DNA of 32,392 nucleotides, from NCBI GenBank assembly GCA_934667425.1, contig CAKULV010000037.1, positions 1 through 32,392 on the forward strand, read 5' to 3'. Position 1 is the first letter of the stretch. Each line of letters starts with the position of its first letter. Shown one piece after another: positions 8,292 through 16,214 of the stretch. The notes under the pieces are model-generated. The model was given only the letters and a program-made list of their open reading frames with translations, was not told the origin of the DNA and did no database searches. Position numbers and translations under genes: made by a program. This DNA comes from an uncultured Kiritimatiellota bacterium. GTDB taxonomy: Bacteria > Verrucomicrobiota > Kiritimatiellia > RFP12 > UBA1067.

Positions 8292-9719
8292 TCAATCGCC
8301 TTCTCGCACCGTCTCGTGGTAGTAGAGCGCTTCGCCGCCGACAAGCCGCGTTATACGGGCCTCGGCAAGCTGTCCCTCGTAAAACGCCTTTACCCGCTGT
8401 CCAAGGGCCGTGGCGTAGTCCGCCACGGCATCCGCATAGTCTATGCGCGAGGCATCGCCCACCCGATACTGCTCGTCCGCAACGCGAAGGTTCTCGCGGG
8501 CCTGGCGCACGGACGTGCGCGCGGCGGCAAGGGACGCGACCGCGTCATCCCTCCCGGATACGGCGACGGCTATGTCTCGCGAGAGCGACAGCTCTGCGGA
8601 CTCCACATCCATCCTCGCGGCCCGCATGCGCACGACCGCCGCATCCACTGCGGTGGTCTTTCTCCATCCAAGGAACAGGCTCTGGGCCGCGTCGAATGCC
8701 CAGCTCCAATTCCAAGCCGGATCAGCGAAGTTGAACGAGCTTGAAAGCCTGAGCTCCGGGAACAGGTCGGAGACGGCCCAATCGACGTCGCTGATAGCCG
8801 CCCTCAACCGGGCGCGCTTCGCCATGATGGCCGGCGAGTTCGTGCGGGCGAACAGCAACGCCTCTGCCGCAGTGAACGTGGAAGTCTCGAACTCCCTGAG
8901 CGTCTGCCCGAGCCCATCCTCCGCCACCGCAAGCACGTCCTCCCGTGAGGCGCAATCCACCGACAGGCCAAGAGACTTGAGAAACTCCGCCGCTGCGGTC
9001 ACAGTGCTGTTCGACGCCGAAATGCGGGCCTGCACAGCCTCGGAAAGGTCGAGCCTTGCCCGCAGAACGTCAAGCAGCTTCGCCTCCCCGTTTGCGAAGC
9101 GGTTCGTCGCCTGCGAAAGGTGGTGCATGCACTCCCACTCGTTCGTGCGGGCGACATCGAGCAGGGCATCCTTCATCAGCAGAGTGAAATACGATGTGGA
9201 CACATCCTCGAACACGCCGAGCCTCGTCTCGCCAAGCGTCGCCTCTGCGGCGACAAGGTCCTCCACGGCCGCCTTCATTTCGGCATCGTAGCGGCCAAAG
9301 TCAACGAGCAGCATATCCAGGCTCACGGCGCCGCTGAAGCGGCCCGTGTTGCGCCACGAGAAGTGCGAGCCGCCGTTTGCCGTCGATTGCCCGTATCTGG
9401 CGGACGCCGTGAGGCTCGGCATGAACGGCTTCCCGCTCTCGACCGTCCTGATCGCCATCAGCCGCTCCTCCACCGACAGCATCGCGGATATCACCTCCGG
9501 ACGGTTTGTCATGGCGAAATCCACGAACTCGGGAAGCTGGTATCCGGCAAGGCTTACCTTCGGGCGCTCCGACGCACCGGGCGTGGCCGCCGGCAACACT
9601 TCCGCCTTGGCCTGCTCCGCGTTATGCAGAGTGCCGCAAGACGACGCGACCAGCCCCACCGCCGCAAACGGCATCGCCCGGAACAGCGGTTTCGCAATGC
9701 GGAGCAGTCTGCGGATCAT
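8292..9719 (-). CDS. TolC-family outer-membrane efflux protein (lipoprotein)
   Basis: The protein has 475 residues. The ATG at 9719 was chosen because CAGGAG lies 9 nt upstream, while an in-frame ATG three codons earlier abuts the site. The signal peptide ends in LVASSC (Cys28), so the mature protein is probably lipidated, as in OprM/NodT-type channels. The two-fold repeat typical of TolC is visible: one half around ARYGQSTANGG...SLDMLLVDFGRYDAEMKAA, the second around LRLSSSFNFADPAWNWSWAFDAAQSLFLGWRK. Each half is followed by long helices. It is expected to form a trimeric channel across the outer membrane and periplasm, with the adaptor encoded just downstream. It starts 17 bp after gyrB. 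Confidence 0.92.
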   Translation of the reverse strand: MIRRLLRIAKPLFRAMPFAAVGLVASSCGTLHNAEQAKAEVLPAATPGASERPKVSLAGYQLPEFVDFAMTNRPEVISAMLSVEERLMAIRTVESGKPFMPSLTASARYGQSTANGGSHFSWRNTGRFSGAVSLDMLLVDFGRYDAEMKAAVEDLVAAEATLGETRLGVFEDVSTSYFTLLMKDALLDVARTNEWECMHHLSQATNRFANGEAKLLDVLRARLDLSEAVQARISASNSTVTAAAEFLKSLGLSVDCASREDVLAVAEDGLGQTLREFETSTFTAAEALLFARTNSPAIMAKRARLRAAISDVDWAVSDLFPELRLSSSFNFADPAWNWSWAFDAAQSLFLGWRKTTAVDAAVVRMRAARMDVESAELSLSRDIAVAVSGRDDAVASLAAARTSVRQARENLRVADEQYRVGDASRIDYADAVADYATALGQRVKAFYEGQLAEARITRLVGGEALYYHETVREGD

Positions 9720-9736
9720 GTCTTGCATCTCCTGTG

Positions 9737-11983
9737 TCAGAAGTCGAGGTTGCGTACGTTCAGCGCATTGCTCTCTATGAACTTGCGCCTGGGTTCGACC
9801 TCGTCGCCCATGAGAAGGGTGAACATCTGGTCGGCCTTGACGGCATCGTTCAGCGTAACGCGCAGCATGTGCCGCTTCTCGGGATTCATCGTCGTGTCGA
9901 ACAGCTCTGGCGGATCCATTTCGCCGAGACCCTTGAACCGGTAGATCGAAAGGCCCTGCTTGCCGTGAGTACGCACCTGGTCGAGCAGGCCGGGAAGCAT
10001 CCCGCCGAAATAATCGTCCTTGGTGAAGCCCATGCCCTCAAGCGACAGGAACTGCTTGTGGAGCATCGATGCGCCGGACCCGACGGCCGCCGGATCGTCC
10101 AGGAGTTCCTTCGGCTTGTACCCGCGCTCCTCCACCGCCCTTGAGGTCATCTCTATCTCGGCAAGGAGGCGCATCAGGGCCGTGGCCGCCTCCTTTGACA
10201 GCGGCTGTCCATCCTTGCCCTTCACCTCGAAATCGTCAAGGCCAAGCGTGAGGAGCTTCTCGGTGAGTTCGCCATCCGTAAGCACATACTCGGATCTCTT
10301 CTTGCGCTCTACCTTGTAGAGCGGCGGCTGCGCGAGGTACAGGTAGCCCTTCTCGACGAGTTCCGGCATCTTCCGGTAGAAGAAGGTGAGAAGCAGCGTG
10401 CGGATGTGCGCACCGTCGACATCGGCATCGGTCATGATCACGATCTTGTGGTAGCGGGCCTTCGAGATGTTCCACTCCTCCGCGAACCCGCATCCGATCG
10501 CGGTGATGAGGGTGCGGATCTCGGCGTTGGCGAGCATCCTGTCCACCCTCGCCTTCTCGACGTTAAGCACCTTGCCGCGAAGCGGCAGGATCGCCTGGGT
10601 CCGGCGGTCACGCCCCGTCTGCGCGGAACCGCCTGCGGAGTCGCCCTCCACGAGGAACAGCTCCGTCTTGGCCGGGTCGCGCTCCGAGCAGTCGCGCAGC
10701 TTTCCTGGCAGGGAAAGCCCGTCCATCACGCCCTTGCGGCGAGTCGACTCGCGGGCGGCGCGGGCGGCCTCCCTGGCGCGGGCCGCGAGAAGGGTCTTCT
10801 CGATGATCGTCTTTGCGACTGCGGGGTTCTCCTCGAAGAACGTCATCAGCCTGTCGCTGACGATGGATCCCACGATCCCCTCCACCTCGCCGTTGCCGAG
10901 CTTCGTCTTCGTCTGCCCCTCGAACTGCGGCTGCGGGACCTTCACGCTCACGATCACGGTAAGGCCCTCGCGCATGTCGTCGCCGGTGAGGCTGTCCTTC
11001 TCCTTGATCAGCTTGGCGTCAGCCCCATACTTGTTGATTGTGCGCGTGAGCGCCGCCCTGAACCCGGAGAGGTGGGTGCCGCCCTCAACCGTGTGGATGT
11101 TGTTGCAGTACGTCTGCTCGATCGTCGAATACGTCTCGGTATACTGCATCGACACCTCGGCCGTGATCGGCACGCCGGACGAGTTTGCCTTCTCCCCCTC
11201 GAAGTGTATGATCGGCGAAAGCGGCCTCTTGTTCTGGTTGAGATACCCCACGAACTCGTCTATCCCGCCCTCGTAGTGGAACGTCTCCTCGTGATGGGAC
11301 TCGCCCTCGTCGTCGCGGAAATGTATCTTCACGCCCTTGTTCAGGAACGCAAGCTCGCGCAGGCGGGCGCAGAGCGTCTCCCACTTGAACGCATGGCACG
11401 AGAAGATCGTGTGGTCCGGGAAGAACGTGACCTTTGTGCCCGTCTCGTCGCCGCATTCGCCAACGACCTCAAGCGGCTTCGTGACGCGCCCGCGCGAAAA
11501 CTCGATGTGGTGGATCTTGCCTCCGCGCTTCACCTCGACCTTCATCCAGTCGGAAAGGGCGTTCACGCACGATACGCCTACGCCGTGCAGTCCGCCGGAC
11601 ACCTTGTAGTTGGAGCCGTCGAACTTGCCGCCGGCGTGGAGGACGGTGAGAACCACCTCGATCGCCGGGCGATGCTGCGTGGGATGCATATCGACGGGGA
11701 TGCCGCGACCGTTGTCCTGCACCGTGAGGGAGCCATCCGGATTGATCGTGACGTCGATCATCGAGCAATAGCCGGCAAGCGCCTCGTCGATCGAATTGTC
11801 CACCACCTCGTACACAAGGTGGTGATACCCGCGCTCGCCAGTGTCGCCGATGTACATCGCAGGGCGCTTGCGAACCGCCTCCATGCCCTCCAGCACCTGG
11901 ATGTTGGCGGCATTATAGTTTGACGGCTGCGCTCCCTGCGCAGTATCTCCGGCGGCTCCTGCCGCGTTATCTTCTTCGGACAT
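9737..11983 (-). CDS. gyrB: DNA gyrase subunit B
   Basis: The protein has 748 residues. The ATG at 11983 follows GGGAGAGAGAA; the upstream in-frame TTG would put this ribosome-binding site inside the gene. GyrB with GyrA introduces negative supercoils using ATP. The GHKL ATPase domain shows RKRPAMYIGDTG, EVVDNSIDEALAG (catalytic Glu, Mg-binding Asn), DNGRGIPVD and GLHGVGVSCVNALS. The transducer domain contains the QTKTKLGN region. The TOPRIM domain has EGDSAGGSAQ and IMTDADVDGAHI (the metal-binding DxD). The C-terminus has YRFKGLGEM and ends DEVEPRRKFIESNA. All the key motifs are intact. ParE would be the alternative, but the QTGRDRRTQAILPLRGKVLNVEKAR region and the tail favour GyrB. gyrA is not in the window. 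It is the first gene of an operon with the two efflux genes. Confidence 0.97.
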   Translation of the reverse strand: MSEEDNAAGAAGDTAQGAQPSNYNAANIQVLEGMEAVRKRPAMYIGDTGERGYHHLVYEVVDNSIDEALAGYCSMIDVTINPDGSLTVQDNGRGIPVDMHPTQHRPAIEVVLTVLHAGGKFDGSNYKVSGGLHGVGVSCVNALSDWMKVEVKRGGKIHHIEFSRGRVTKPLEVVGECGDETGTKVTFFPDHTIFSCHAFKWETLCARLRELAFLNKGVKIHFRDDEGESHHEETFHYEGGIDEFVGYLNQNKRPLSPIIHFEGEKANSSGVPITAEVSMQYTETYSTIEQTYCNNIHTVEGGTHLSGFRAALTRTINKYGADAKLIKEKDSLTGDDMREGLTVIVSVKVPQPQFEGQTKTKLGNGEVEGIVGSIVSDRLMTFFEENPAVAKTIIEKTLLAARAREAARAARESTRRKGVMDGLSLPGKLRDCSERDPAKTELFLVEGDSAGGSAQTGRDRRTQAILPLRGKVLNVEKARVDRMLANAEIRTLITAIGCGFAEEWNISKARYHKIVIMTDADVDGAHIRTLLLTFFYRKMPELVEKGYLYLAQPPLYKVERKKRSEYVLTDGELTEKLLTLGLDDFEVKGKDGQPLSKEAATALMRLLAEIEMTSRAVEERGYKPKELLDDPAAVGSGASMLHKQFLSLEGMGFTKDDYFGGMLPGLLDQVRTHGKQGLSIYRFKGLGEMDPPELFDTTMNPEKRHMLRVTLNDAVKADQMFTLLMGDEVEPRRKFIESNALNVRNLDF

Positions 11984-12009
11984 TTCTCTCTCTCCCCCCA
12001 AATGCCGGT

Positions 12010-12018
12010 ATTATACCA
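12010..12018 (-). promoter_or_regulatory. Extended -10 promoter of gyrB
   Basis: TGGTATAAT, 26 nt before the ATG at 11983. A weak -35 candidate (TTGCGC) sits 17 nt upstream. Confidence 0.65.
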
Positions 12019-12087
12019 AAGCCCCATCCCCCGCGCAAGGCAACCGCGAACTCGAAAACGCGCTTCGCGCCCCCTCCAGAAAGGCAA

Positions 12088-12114
12088 GGGAAGCCCGCAA
12101 ATACGGGGCTTCCC
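12088..12114 (-). terminator. Probable terminator of the tRNA-Arg gene
   Basis: A perfect 9-bp stem (GGGAAGCCC / GGGCTTCCC, loop of 9) lies 14 bp past the tRNA 3' end. The downstream minus-strand sequence TTGCCTTTCT is only moderately U-rich. Confidence 0.6.
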
Positions 12115-12127
12115 ACAAGTCCAGCAA

Positions 12128-12204
12128 TGGCGCCCCTGGCAGGATTCGAACCTGCTACCCTCAGTTTAGGAAACTAATGCTCTGTCCTAATGAGCTACAG
12201 GGGC
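12128..12204 (-). tRNA. tRNA-Arg (anticodon CCT)
   Basis: It is 77 nt including an encoded CCA end. The acceptor stem GCCCCTG / CAGGGGC is perfect with discriminator G. The D arm is GCTC / GAGC with loop ATTAGGACA. The anticodon stem TTAGT / ACTGA holds loop TTCCTAA, so the anticodon is CCT. The T arm GCAGG-TTCGAAT-CCTGC is perfect. It reads AGG codons and has its own promoter. Confidence 0.97.
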
Positions 12205-12224
12205 CAAGCAACAAAACGGCGCGT

Positions 12225-12233
12225 ATTATACCA
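12225..12233 (-). promoter_or_regulatory. Extended -10 promoter of tRNA-Arg
   Basis: TGGTATAAT within CTTGTGGTATAAT. The -10 ends 20 nt before the tRNA 5' end, a normal leader length. Confidence 0.65.
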
Positions 12234-12361
12234 CAAGGAAGCCATCTGCGGAATCAAAAGATCGACCATGTGGATTGTCGCACCGCTGGCAAGGGCGCTT
12301 GAGGCCGAATGCGCACAGTCCGGAATGTAGGCGCCAGCCACACCCGGCATCTGCGGCGAAG

Positions 12362-13444
12362 TCACCCCTCGAGTATCACGCTCGCGTTGCTGCCGCCAAA
12401 CGCGAACGAGTTGGACAGCGCGCGGCGGACCTTCCCGCCCCGTATCTTGCGCCAGCAGATTGCGGCTTCGACAGCGCCTGCCGCCCCAAGGCAGTGTCCG
12501 GTGCGGGACTTCGTGGACTCGACGACAAGCGGATTCCCGGCGTCGCCGCCCCGCAGGCTTTCGCCAAACACGCGACGCACGGCCTTCATCTCCATGGCGT
12601 CATTCGCCAACGTGCCGGTACCATGAAGGTTCACGTAGTCGACGCCGTCAGGGCCGCACCCCGCATCGCGCAACGCACAGCGCATGGCCGCCTCCGCGCC
12701 ATTGCCTTCCGGGTCTGGAGCCGTCGCATGGTATGCGTCCGACGACTCGCCTGCGCCGGAGAAGAACACGCTGCGCTCTCCCGCATTCGGGCAGACGTCG
12801 CGCTCCATCAGAAACAGCGCGACACCCTCTCCGAGACATATTCCGTCCCTATCCTCCGCAAGCGGCCTGCATCGCTCCCGCGCCAAAGCGCCAAGCGCAT
12901 TGAAGCCGTTCATGGCGAACCTGCACCGTCCGTCCACGCCGCCAACGACGGCCGCGTCGCAGAGTCCGGCCTCAATGAGCCGACGTGCCGACGGGAAGGC
13001 CTTGGCGGACGAGCTGCACGCCGTAGATATCGTATAGCACGGGCCGGTTATCCCCGTTTTTCGGGCCAGGTATTCCGATGGCGAGCCTAGCTCCAGCATG
13101 GAGAACCTGAATCCATCCGGGAACCCGCACCTGCAGTCTCCGGAGCGCGAGAGCGCGGCATCGATGTTGGCCTGAGCCTCGTCCACGCCCGTGTTGGACG
13201 CGCCAAGGACTATTGCGATCCTGTCGCGTCCATAGCGTGACACGGCCTCCCCTACCTGCCGGGCCATCTTCTCTGCTGCCCAGGCCGCCAGACGGCAGGC
13301 GCGGATGTTGAATTCCGGATCCCGGATCTCCGGCAACCGTTCCTCGACCTTGCCAAAGTATATGGCGCGGCCGGGTATGTCCCCCTCGATCCTCTCAAGG
13401 CGTTCGGAGTAGAGTGCAGAGCATGCCGACAAGGACAACCGCAT
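12362..13444 (-). CDS. Beta-ketoacyl-ACP synthase (KAS II/APE-ketosynthase-like)
   Basis: The protein has 360 residues, shorter than FabF (about 410), mainly at the N-terminus. The thiolase-fold Cys-His-His triad is complete: Cys143 in TACSSSAKAF, His274 in VNLHGTGTLANDAME, His317 in STKSRTGHCLGAAGA. The final NSFAFGGSNASV is typical of the family. These enzymes carry out decarboxylative condensation of malonyl-ACP with an acyl chain. The short N-terminus and a segment like EFNIRACRLAAWAAEKM followed by IAIVLGASNTG resemble the ketosynthases of aryl-polyene clusters more than housekeeping FabF (inference). No ACP, ketoreductase or dehydratase gene is beside it. GAGAGG lies 9 nt before the ATG, and the upstream kinase gene ends 14 bp earlier, so it is the last gene of that operon. 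Confidence 0.88.
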   Translation of the reverse strand: MRLSLSACSALYSERLERIEGDIPGRAIYFGKVEERLPEIRDPEFNIRACRLAAWAAEKMARQVGEAVSRYGRDRIAIVLGASNTGVDEAQANIDAALSRSGDCRCGFPDGFRFSMLELGSPSEYLARKTGITGPCYTISTACSSSAKAFPSARRLIEAGLCDAAVVGGVDGRCRFAMNGFNALGALARERCRPLAEDRDGICLGEGVALFLMERDVCPNAGERSVFFSGAGESSDAYHATAPDPEGNGAEAAMRCALRDAGCGPDGVDYVNLHGTGTLANDAMEMKAVRRVFGESLRGGDAGNPLVVESTKSRTGHCLGAAGAVEAAICWRKIRGGKVRRALSNSFAFGGSNASVILEG

Positions 13445-13458
13445 TCACAATCGCCTCT

Positions 13459-14571
13459 CTACAGCCTCTTCAGCATCTTGCGGATGGCGCCTTCGCGAGC
13501 CTCGATGGACTCGCACAGGCGGAACTGGACCCGCGCGCGATTCAGGTTCTGGCCCGGCTGCTGCGTCTTGAAATACCGATCACCGGCAAGGTAGTCCTGG
13601 AAGAACCTCAATCCAAGCTCGAACGGCAGGAGCCGCACGGCGTCGTACAGGCATTCCTTGTCCGCAGCGGTCATGAAGGCGCCGGCCTCCTTCATGTACC
13701 CCTTCATGAACGCGAGGAACAGATCCTCGTTGAACGCCACCTTGCCGAGGTTTGACTCCTCCTCTCCGGCGGGGTTGCAGATCGAGCGAACGGCGTCGCC
13801 GACATCGATCTGCACCAAACCGGGGCTTACCGTGTCAAGGTCGATCATCGCCGTACCCTTGCCGGTAAAATCGTCGATCATTATGTTGTTCACCTTCGGG
13901 TCGCCATGGAACATGCGGCGCTTCAGCTCGCCAGACGCCTCAGCCCTCTCAAGGCAGCAGGCGAAATCCCTGCGCTCGTCGATGTACTTCGCGAGACGCT
14001 TCGCCTCGACGGATGCGTTGAGCAGCGCCTTCGCCCTCTTCGACTTCAGCGTGCGGTCGTACTGTTTCAGATATCCGCTCGTCACGTGGAAACCCGGCAG
14101 CGGGTCCTCGATCGCCGCGGGGGACATGTCGGAGATCAGGTAGTGGAAATGCCCCAGGGCGCTGCCGCATTCGAGCGCATGCTCCGGACTCTGCGCGGTA
14201 TCGAACGCATGCGCGGAAAGTATGCGCGTGATGACGCGCCATACGTCGCCCCTCTCGTCCCGCATGAAATCCCCGCCGCCTTTCGTCTTCACTATGCGCG
14301 GCATCTGCCACACCCTGTCGTCCCGGCCGCCCCTGGCATCCGCCTCAAGCTTCTCGTGGCAGTGCAGCGTTATCGCGTGCATGTTGGCCATTATCGATTC
14401 CGGCTTTGGGAACACGGAACTGTTCACGCGCTGCAGCACCACCTGCGTCTCCGTGAACGTATTGCGGTATACGGCGAGGAACGTGTCGTTTATGTTGCCG
14501 TTCCCGAACGGCGCCAGCGTGACAAGCCGCCCCTTGATGTTGAAGTCCTCGATCAGCAGCGACAAATCCAT
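13459..14571 (-). CDS. NahK-like sugar kinase (APH-fold phosphotransferase)
   Basis: The protein has 370 residues, similar to N-acetylhexosamine 1-kinase (about 360). The ATG at 14571 overlaps the TGA of the upstream exonuclease gene as TGATG, a sign of translational coupling. The N-lobe carries a glycine-rich region (LAPFGNGNINDTFLAVY, 19-35) and VVLQRVNSSVFPKPE (44-58), where NahK proteins are strongly conserved. The C-lobe has the catalytic loop HGDPKVNNIM (222-231, Asp224) and the metal-binding MIDLDTV (242-248). Family members phosphorylate the anomeric carbon of GlcNAc/GalNAc, but other small molecules (choline, homoserine) are used by relatives, so the substrate is unproven. The protein is cytosolic, with no signal peptide. 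Confidence 0.82.
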   Translation of the reverse strand: MDLSLLIEDFNIKGRLVTLAPFGNGNINDTFLAVYRNTFTETQVVLQRVNSSVFPKPESIMANMHAITLHCHEKLEADARGGRDDRVWQMPRIVKTKGGGDFMRDERGDVWRVITRILSAHAFDTAQSPEHALECGSALGHFHYLISDMSPAAIEDPLPGFHVTSGYLKQYDRTLKSKRAKALLNASVEAKRLAKYIDERRDFACCLERAEASGELKRRMFHGDPKVNNIMIDDFTGKGTAMIDLDTVSPGLVQIDVGDAVRSICNPAGEEESNLGKVAFNEDLFLAFMKGYMKEAGAFMTAADKECLYDAVRLLPFELGLRFFQDYLAGDRYFKTQQPGQNLNRARVQFRLCESIEAREGAIRKMLKRL

Positions 14572-16196
14572 CAGCGCCTCCCCTTCTTCTTCCGGCCCCT
14601 CGCCACATTTGCCTTCGCCGCATCCGGCGCCCGTCCCTTGCGTACGGCGCGGCAGCCATCCTTCCCGCAGTCGGCGGAGGCGAAGTCTATCCAGCGATTC
14701 TTCCAGTCGACCTTTACGGCACGTATGCGGATCTTGTCGCCGATGCGCCACGTGCGCTCCCCGTCCTCCAGAGCCATCTTGCGCTCGTTGAAGTACACAT
14801 AGCGACGGGAGAGCGTGGATATGCGGACCAGCCCGCCAATCGCAAGCGCCGGGACATCCACGAACAGACCGAAGCCCGTGACCCGGCTCACCACTGCGTC
14901 AAACACGCCGCCGGACTCCTCCACGAACCTGAATTTCTTCATGTCATTCAGAGTCCGTTCGGCTTCGTCCGCGCGTTCCTCCATCTCGGAGCAATGCTTC
15001 GCGATCCGATCCAGAGCCTGCTGCTGCATGCGCCCGTTGCCCGTGACGAGGAAGTCGGCGAGCTGGCGGTGCAGCACAAGATCCGGATAGCGGCGTATCG
15101 GACTCGTGAAGTGCGCGTAGAAATCCTTCGCAAGGCCGAAGTGGCCCATGTGGCGGGCATCGTAGCACGCCCGCTTCATCGAACGCAGCACCATCACCGC
15201 TATGGTGCCTTCGAGCGGTTCGCCCTTGATGCGCCCGAGAAATGCCGCCACGTTCCTCCCGTGCGAAAGGTCGCCGCATTTCACGCCTATGGACGCGAGA
15301 TCCGCGCGCAGCTGCTCAAGGCGTTCCGGATCGGGACGCTCATGCAGACGGGCCAGTATCTTGATTCCCCGCGTCCAAAGCTCCTTGGCCACCGCCTCGT
15401 TGGCCGCAACCATGCATTCCTCCACCATCTGGTGGGATTCATCGTAGGGTCGCGCCACAAGCCCGGTCATGCGGCCTTCGCCATCCAGCAATATCTCGGT
15501 TTCCGGGACTTCAAGATCCAGCGCACCTTCCGCGAAGCGCCGCCGGCGCAGCTTCTGGGCAAGCGCACTTATCGCCAGGATCGCCTTTGCTCCCTGCGAC
15601 GGGCCGCGCCCCTTGCGGATGACGTCAAGCACCTGCTCGTAGGTGAACCTGTCCTTGGAACGGATCACGGACTTCGCGAACCTCCGGGCGATGCATCGCC
15701 CCGACTTGTCGAAGGTCATGAAGACGGAGAACGCGAGCCTGTCCTCTCCCGGCACAAGCGAGCATACGCCGTTCGACAGCTCCTCCGGAAGCATCGGCAC
15801 CACCCTGTTGAGCAGATACACGCTCGTGGAGCGCCTGTACGCCTCGCGGTCAATGGCTGTGCCCGGCTTCACGTAATGCGACACATCGGCGATGTGCACG
15901 CCAAGCACCACGTTGCCCTTGCGGTCGCGCTCCAAAGACAGCGCATCGTCGAAATCCTTTGCCGTCGCGGGGTCGCAGGTGAATATGTATTTCCTGCGGA
16001 GGTCAAGCCTCTTGTCGAAGAACACGGCCCCTGCCGCGGCGATCCGCCTTGATTCGCGCTGTACGTCCCTGGGGAATTTCCCCGGCAAGTCATACTGGGC
16101 AATGACGGCATCGATATCGTCAATCGCCGTCCGCCCCTTCACAAAGGGAAGCTTCCCCTTCTTATCCTCGCATTTCCCTGATGTTTCTCTTTTCAC
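14571..16196 (-). CDS. RNase R/RNase II family 3'-5' exoribonuclease (short form)
   Basis: The protein has 541 residues from the GTG at 16196. The RNB catalytic domain is intact: CDPATAKDFDDAL with metal-binding Asp75, Asp81, Asp83 and Asp84, VHIADVSHYV, the YLLNRVVPMLPEELSNG segment and HFTSPIRRYPDLVLHRQL. A C-terminal S1 domain (VVSRVTGFGLFVDVPA) is followed by a very basic tail (RGRKKKGRR). The N-terminal cold-shock domains normal in RNase R (about 700-800 residues) are absent; only about 45 residues precede the RNB domain. The longer reading upstream runs through the promoter, so it is not used. GTG at 16196 falls 6 nt after the -10, which implies a leaderless mRNA; another GTG at 16142 is a possible alternative. 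It is the first gene of the operon with the kinase and ketosynthase. Confidence 0.9.
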   Translation of the reverse strand: MKRETSGKCEDKKGKLPFVKGRTAIDDIDAVIAQYDLPGKFPRDVQRESRRIAAAGAVFFDKRLDLRRKYIFTCDPATAKDFDDALSLERDRKGNVVLGVHIADVSHYVKPGTAIDREAYRRSTSVYLLNRVVPMLPEELSNGVCSLVPGEDRLAFSVFMTFDKSGRCIARRFAKSVIRSKDRFTYEQVLDVIRKGRGPSQGAKAILAISALAQKLRRRRFAEGALDLEVPETEILLDGEGRMTGLVARPYDESHQMVEECMVAANEAVAKELWTRGIKILARLHERPDPERLEQLRADLASIGVKCGDLSHGRNVAAFLGRIKGEPLEGTIAVMVLRSMKRACYDARHMGHFGLAKDFYAHFTSPIRRYPDLVLHRQLADFLVTGNGRMQQQALDRIAKHCSEMEERADEAERTLNDMKKFRFVEESGGVFDAVVSRVTGFGLFVDVPALAIGGLVRISTLSRRYVYFNERKMALEDGERTWRIGDKIRIRAVKVDWKNRWIDFASADCGKDGCRAVRKGRAPDAAKANVARGRKKKGRR

Positions 16197-16202
16197 GCCG
16201 CG

Positions 16203-16211
16203 ATTATACCA
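16203..16211 (-). promoter_or_regulatory. Extended -10 promoter of the exoribonuclease operon
   Basis: TGGTATAAT within AATGTGGTATAAT, starting 3 bp past the helicase stop. The GTG start is only 6 nt downstream, so the predicted transcription start is the G of GTG. Confidence 0.65.
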
Positions 16212-16214
16212 CAT

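Noticed and set aside
6725..8734. 669-codon plus-strand frame opposite the efflux genes
   Set aside because: Low-complexity Arg/His-rich translation without domains; it mirrors strongly supported minus-strand genes, as other long plus-strand frames do in this GC-rich window.
12190..12350. Short frame running from after the ketosynthase into the tRNA
   Set aside because: It reads through the tRNA promoter and ends inside the tRNA; no ribosome-binding site.
13380..13460. Possible frameshift at the ketosynthase N-terminus
   Set aside because: A GTG in another frame gives a VNAVVLVGMLC start that looks KAS-like, but the in-frame MRLSLSACSAL start also fits short ketosynthases and has a ribosome-binding site.
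16197..16214. Longer RNase R-like protein beginning MWYN
   Set aside because: Same artefact: the ATG overlaps the -10 region and cannot be transcribed from that promoter.
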